This document shows positions 59,186-64,000 of a stretch of 64,000 nt of DNA, in pieces (within the stretch, counting starts at the first letter, position 1; the number at the start of each line of letters is the position of its first letter). The position numbers and the translations under genes were made by a program. Under the pieces are notes generated by a model. The model was given only the letters and a program-made list of their open reading frames with translations. It made no database searches and was not told the DNA's origin. Source of the stretch: Nemophila menziesii (lineage: Eukaryota > Streptophyta > Magnoliopsida > Boraginales > Hydrophyllaceae); NCBI GenBank assembly GCA_029959085.1, contig JARWIR010000001.1, forward strand, positions 19,769,730-19,833,729, in the 5' to 3' direction.

Positions 59186-59406
59186 TTGTGTCTCGTTAGC
59201 GTGTGGGTTATCTATTTCGAGTAGTAGTTTTTAATTAAATTTTATTTTCAGTTTAGTTTTTATTTTTCCGGATTTACGCTTGTGGTTTGCTTTAGTCTTT
59301 TTCAGGTTTCACAGGGTTTAATTCTTGGCCTCCTTTATCGGAGCCTGAGAGGAGGTTCAGACCTTACAACAAACGAGTTCGTGAGGAAAGAGCCTTAAGA
59401 AGAGCG

Positions 59407-59520
59407 ATGGCAGCCCAACTAGATCCACCACTCGAGGACCCAATTGGAGGACATCAACAAAATCCACCACTTGGAGTCCCACCTGTTAAATTCACAAGTT
59501 CAAATTTGAAGAGTTGTTAA
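59407..59520 (+). CDS. Short leader ORF of the family B element
   Basis: ATG at 59407, ending TAA at 59518-59520: MAAQLDPPLEDPIGGHQQNP then PLGVPPVKFTSSNLKSC. The frame is open upstream from about 59316 (ERRFRPYNKRVREERALRRA), which resembles the N-terminal start of Athila-type gag proteins. It is therefore probably a truncated gag remnant rather than a separate gene. Confidence 0.4.
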   Translation: MAAQLDPPLEDPIGGHQQNPPLGVPPVKFTSSNLKSC

Positions 59521-59540
59521 AGCTTTGAGTTGGGGGTTAA

Positions 59541-60746
59541 TTGAGGATGACTAATAGGAAAACAATATTAGCTAACAAGAGGGAGGTGAATAAAAGCAAG
59601 GTATTGGATCCGATCAAGAAGAAATTAAATAACAAAGGTTCTAGTTCTAAATCAAAGGGTAAAGACAAAGTAGATGAAGGTGCGATAACTTTGCTTGATC
59701 GTAATGGTAAAAAGCTCTACTTTTATGCAAAGGAGAAAACACAACTTCCACAAGGTCCTACACCCAAGGAGAAAGAGGAAGCTTCAAGGTCCCTGAAAGC
59801 TTCTGCAGAGAAACAATTAAAAGAACTACCTTTTGCTTATGAGAAAGTATTCAAGGAAGAAGTTGGTACAGGAGAATACAAGAGATTCTTAGAGCTTGGT
59901 GCGAAATTGGGTTGGTCTGCGTTCATGGTAAGCTGTTCTGAATTATGTCATGAGTTAGTTTTGGAATTCTATTTAGGCCTCTTTAGCCGAGATAGTAAAG
60001 GTTGTGTTCCGATTAGAGGAAAGTTAGTTCCTTTCACAGTTGAGGAGATTAGAAACCACTTCAAGTTTAAGAAATTGAAAGGTTATTGCAAATATGATGA
60101 AGCGGTTGCTAAACGAAAAATCTTTGATGAGGAATTACTTTTTGAGCATGTTTTAGACAAGGAGAAAGTGCAATCACATAAGGGAGAATTGAAGGCACCT
60201 TGGCCTTACAAATATCTTCAATCGGATGCAAGAATTTGGCACAATTTCCTTATTCCTAATGTCTTTGGAAACACACGAACTTTGAATGTGACTATGAAGA
60301 ACGCTCTACTTTTGGATTGTATTTTGAGAGGAGAAGAAGTAGATGTGGCACAGTTGATCTATGAGGAGGTGATGCGATTTTCGGTCTCTCCTAAATCAGT
60401 TTATAATGTTAAATTTCCTACTATGATCACGTGTCTTGTGTGAAAAGCGAATGTAACATTGGGTGAAGAAGAGAAACTCGAATTTAAGACGAGTTATATT
60501 GATAATGCTTGGATCAAGGATATCTTTCGAAGAGCGGGTTCTACGCAAGTCTCGAAAGAAGAAAAGGAGCAAAATTGGCAAGAGAAGATGGAGGAGCCTT
60601 CACCAAAATTCAAAGCAGCTCAAACTTCCTTAGTCAATGATGTGGCACAAATCAACGCTAATCAAGTGCACATCATGAAACTCCTTGAGCAATTAACGAA
60701 AGATCAAGCAAATCCAACCTTGGATGTCAATAATGCGAGGCAATAG
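59541..60746 (+). pseudogene. Family B plant-transposon-type protein, one in-frame stop
   Basis: A 402-codon frame broken only by a TGA at 60441-60443 (CLV*KANV), probably a CGA-to-TGA change. N-terminal part is basic and low-complexity (KKLNNKGSSSKSKGKDK). The core from about residue 85 reads FAYEKVFKEEVGTGEYKRFL, LVLEFYLGLFSRDSKG, GKLVPFTVEEIRNHFKFKKL, RIWHNFLIPNVFGNTRTLNV, NALLLDCILRGEEVDVAQLI, EEVMRF, FPTMITCLV. This resembles the plant-specific 'putative plant transposon protein' domain (Pfam PF20167 as I recall it), often found in gypsy-type elements. After the stop comes a Gln-rich helical tail. Role unknown; it occupies the gag position. A more decayed homologue is at 50105-51430. Confidence 0.75.
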
Positions 60747-62305
60747 CCTCGAGAGTATGTTCTCTTTCTTCCTTACCAATTCTATAAATATGTTTATCTG
60801 CTAATTTTAATTTCTGTTTCGAGTCGTGGGGACACGGCTCATTTTTGAGTTGGGGGTGTGGGGATTCGTTGTCTCTCATCTCCATTTTTCTGTTTTAATG
60901 TAGAAATTAAAATTTTTGATACATGGGAATTAGATGTAGAGTGTGTTTAATAGCTTGAAAGCATAACCTCAGTAAATTGATGATAGAAAGTAGTAAGTTT
61001 ATGAGCTATTTTATTTGTATGCTTTGAGTATGTGCAGGAAAATACACGTTGATAGTAAAGAAAAGATTAGTGAGCAATGCGATAGAAAGTATGTTCGATC
61101 TCAGGGAACCTTGAAAAGTGTGTAGGCCGTGAGATCCAAGCTAGTTGACAAACCATTTGATGAAAGTGCTAAAGGTAAGAAAATAACGAAATTACATAGT
61201 GTAGAAAGTGATTAAGGCGGTTCTTTCATATTTGAAGCCTTTGAAGCCTTTTTATACCTTCTCACCATGTTATTTTGATTTTATATGCTATATCCTTCTC
61301 AGCCCCTTCTAGCCTTTCTAAAGCTTTTTATTAAAACACATTATAAGCCATATCCCTTTAGATTATAGGACTTTTCCACATGACCCGCACTCGAATCGCG
61401 ATGCATAGACAGTTGTTGTGGAGCTTGAGTTTGGGGTGGTGGGTCCACCATTATGGGAATTGTTATTGGGTTGGGATTTTTGAGCTTATTGATTGTGCTT
61501 TGTGCTTTATATTGATGATGATTCACAGATTTTTATTGTAAACCTTTGCCGGGGTAATAGTGAATGAAAAAGAAGCTACGAGCTAAAATTGCCAACAAGG
61601 GCATTAAAAGAAAAAAAAATATATGAGAAAATAGCGTGATATCTCAACATTAAAAGAGAGTCATAGCTTAAGAAATTGATTTGAAAAGAAAAAATATATA
61701 TATTCGGACAGGCAAAGTGGATTTTTATGTGAACATCTTATGCTTTAATTGGGTTATTGGGGATGCTAAATTGTGCATCAAAGAATTCATTGGGTCGAGT
61801 GAGAAACGTTTTATGAGAGTAACTCAAGCTCTAGGGCGATTCGTTGATGGCTAGTGAGGAGAGAGCCAAAAGCTCACTCTAAATTATCCAAATATACTAC
61901 CATACCGTCCCTAAGCCTAAATTACAACCTTAAAGACCTTTTGATTCTTTGCTATGTAATTGAGAAGTGATTGAGCCATTAGAGAGTAGTTAAGTGGACC
62001 TTTGAATACTAGTAAAGTTTGATGAACAATCTATAGCTTTCTTGGGGATCTGGGTAAAGTCCCAATCCTTCTTACATTGCGAAACTAATCTGATCTTGAA
62101 TTCAAGCCGTGTTGACTATGGATATGAGAAGTGTACAGGTATGCGGTTCATGAATATTATTGCATGAAATTTTCTGAGTTGTTGCTTTAGGTTTATTCTA
62201 TATATATTCTGCTATGCTTTTCCCATTGTGTTGAAAATTTCATAAGTGTGTATTTATAGACTTTCCTTTGTTTTTATCTTTATTGTATCGGGACGATACA
62301 ACTTT
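60747..62305 (+). other. Family B 3' non-coding region
   Basis: No ORF. Contains blocks shared with family A in inverted position: GAGTCGTGGGGACACGGCTC at about 60830, the TTTGGGGTGGTGGGTCCACC block at about 61430, and an A-rich purine run near 61605. These conserved non-coding stretches link the two families. Confidence 0.6.
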
Positions 62306-62318
62306 GAGTTGGGGGTCT
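62306..62318 (+). promoter_or_regulatory. Polypurine tract of the family B element
   Basis: GAGTTGGGGGTCT directly before the 3' LTR, identical to the family A tract. Confidence 0.82.
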
Positions 62319-63852
62319 TGATGTCTCCTCATTTGTGATAGATTTATATTAGGATGAGACATCATTTTTAGTGATTTAGAAGTCATAATAGTCGATTTTC
62401 TTGAGAAATAGTGCACTTTCCTATTTTGAGTCTTGATTTAGTAAAATAATATTTTTAGAGCATATTGGGTTTAATTGTTTATTTAGTGAGTAGCTTTAAA
62501 GATAATTATGGAGATTAATTAGAGTCCAAGTCGAAGACTACAAGATATGGAAAGAAATTAGCATGGTAACTGGAGATAAGGAAATAAAAGCTAAAATTAT
62601 GGAAAAGGAAAAGCTGCTTAAATCTGAATTTCTGCAGCAACGCCTAAAGAAGTGGTGATAACTCCAAAAGGAAGCCGATTTTGGAAGATTCCTTTCATAG
62701 GGACGTAGATAATTCTGTGAGGATTCTTTTGGTATATTGTGGAGCAAAAACTGACCAATAAAGAAGAAGATATGCTTAAAACAGTTCAGCAGTAATTATC
62801 TTTATTTCCATACGAATATGAGTTGGGCTTGGAGTCCATTACTTTACCTCTCTCTCAAGAAAACGAATTAGGTCTTCTAAACACCTATAAATACACCCTT
62901 ATATCACTTTTAAATCATCCTTGCCTCATAGTAATTAGTTCTTAAGGTTTTATTCTTCCAGTTTATTGCAGAGAGCAAGATGATGTCTTTTGTAATTTCT
63001 TTTAGTTTATTTCCTTCAGGTATGAACTAAACTCCCCATAGCTTGGGTTTTGCATCATGTATAATCTATGAATTCTAATTCTTCTATCTAAGTTTCTTTG
63101 GGAATTACATGTTTTAAATTGATATTAGCTGCTTACTCTTATATTTGTTTATATGTTTTGATGTAATGACTGTTTTCCTTGCTAGTGCACGAGTATAGGA
63201 TTACCTTAATAATAGTTAGATGATCACCTTAGCTGGGTGTCTGATTATTGAAACACCACATAACGTCTAGTGTCGATATTAGTCCTGACAAAACTAATTC
63301 TAACTAGATAGTCATTAGGGTATAATTTAATCACCATATCACCAATTGAATGAATTGTTTGCTTAGGGCCTTAGTAGCATTTGATAACCCTATTTAAAAC
63401 AGCTTCTTGGTTGTGCCGTAGCCCCCTTAGTCGCTCTCAAGGTCTAAGGAATGGGAATTTAGAATCCTGACTAAGTATACAAGAGCTAATATTCTCCCTT
63501 ATTAACTAGATCTAATAGAAAGAATTAGAAGGGTTAGTGCATACTAGCAAAACCTAAGTTATACTTCTCATCTCATATTCTTAGTATTTTATTTTATTGT
63601 CTTTATTTTCTTAGTTTTAATTAGTTAATTCGAAATTCAATCTCTTATTTTCTGTCTTTTAATTAATTATTGCTTACTCGTTATTGCTACCCATTCGACT
63701 AGCACTCTTAAGTCCCTGAGAACGAACTCAACTTATCAACTAAAACTTGCATACGTACTGTAATACTTGCAGTACTGTGCCTGTCTAGGATGAGAGTGCG
63801 TAGTTTTCTAGACTTTATTTATCTTATTTTTATCACACCCTAGGCGACACCA
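62319..63852 (+). mobile_element. Family B 3' LTR (1534 bp)
   Basis: Begins TGATGTCTCCTCATTTGTGA and ends CACCCTAGGCGACACCA. It has a TATA-like CCTATAAATAC at about 62885. The full-length reference for the solo LTRs at 13856-15354 and 51776-53311. Confidence 0.92.
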
Positions 63853-64000
63853 AAAGGCAAAACAGTAAATGAACAGTTGCACAAATATTTTGTACTGGGT
63901 AGTAAAAACGAGGGTGGGTAATGTTTGTTTTTGTGATGGGTTGTCTTTAAAAAATGGTGGTACATGGAACACTTTTAAGATGGGTTGTCTTTTTAGTTGG
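63853..64000. other. Right flank, nothing recognised
   Basis: Contains a repeated GATGGGTTGTCTTT phrase (about 63936 and 63982). Too short to classify. Confidence 0.4.

Larger units (their letters stand above)
58847..63852 (+). mobile_element. Family B non-autonomous gypsy-type retrotransposon, 5' LTR truncated
   Basis: The 3' 315 bp of the 5' LTR (58847-59161) match 63537-63852 of the 3' LTR. Primer binding site, leader, one coding region, about 1.5 kb of non-coding DNA, polypurine tract and a full 3' LTR follow. No RT, protease or integrase. The left truncation removes the TSD. Confidence 0.9.

Overview
This is AT-rich nuclear DNA from a higher plant, most likely a eudicot. The evidence is a spliced YSL metal-chelate/peptide transporter gene, an arabinogalactan-protein gene, a methylthioribose kinase pseudogene that kept its introns, and a dense nest of LTR retrotransposons, LINEs and MITEs. 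There are no bacterial operons, CRISPR arrays, rRNA genes or intact tRNA genes. Species cannot be fixed from the sequence.

Layout. 1-7 kb: a broken MTK gene (minus), an intact intronless AGP gene (minus), then three DNA transposons whose ends and target-site duplications (TSDs) can be read directly: PIF/Harbinger-like at 3117-4000, hAT-like at 4504-5273, Tourist-like at 6391-6620. 7-11.4 kb: a decayed minus-strand Ty1/copia element interrupted by a 334-bp hAT MITE with a perfect 8-bp TSD. 11.4-15.5 kb: a minus-strand Ty3/gypsy integrase relic cut into three pieces by two solo LTRs, each with a 5-bp TSD. 15.5-17.5 kb: a Mutator-type MITE, an old plus-strand LTR and another Tourist-like MITE. 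19.4-22.0 kb: the YSL gene (6 exons, 662 aa, intact), the one clearly functional multi-exon gene. 23-33.5 kb: LINE RNase H debris, two overlapping copia relics with LTRs in inverted orientation, and a fairly young 5'-truncated LINE with a 20-bp TSD.

33.66-47.46 kb holds the most striking structure: a tandem array of a non-autonomous Ty3/gypsy-type retrotransposon arranged (internal fragment)-LTR-internal-LTR-internal-LTR on the minus strand, with an exact 5640-bp period. Each internal region has a tRNA-Asp-type primer binding site, a polypurine tract, one Gln/Trp-rich 421-aa gag-like ORF and a GC-rich three-unit repeat island, but no reverse transcriptase or integrase. 47.5-64 kb: a truncated LTR, a LINE fragment, a relic of a second non-autonomous gypsy family carrying another solo LTR, a copia relic full of degenerate short repeats, and a 5'-truncated but otherwise complete member of that second family (58847-63852).

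The two non-autonomous families (A, the tandem array; B, 50-53.7 kb and 58.8-63.9 kb) share LTR ends (TGATGTCTCC...CACCA), the primer binding site and blocks of non-coding internal sequence. They are probably related and would depend on proteins from another element. All assignments come from reading the sequence and known family motifs; no database search was run.
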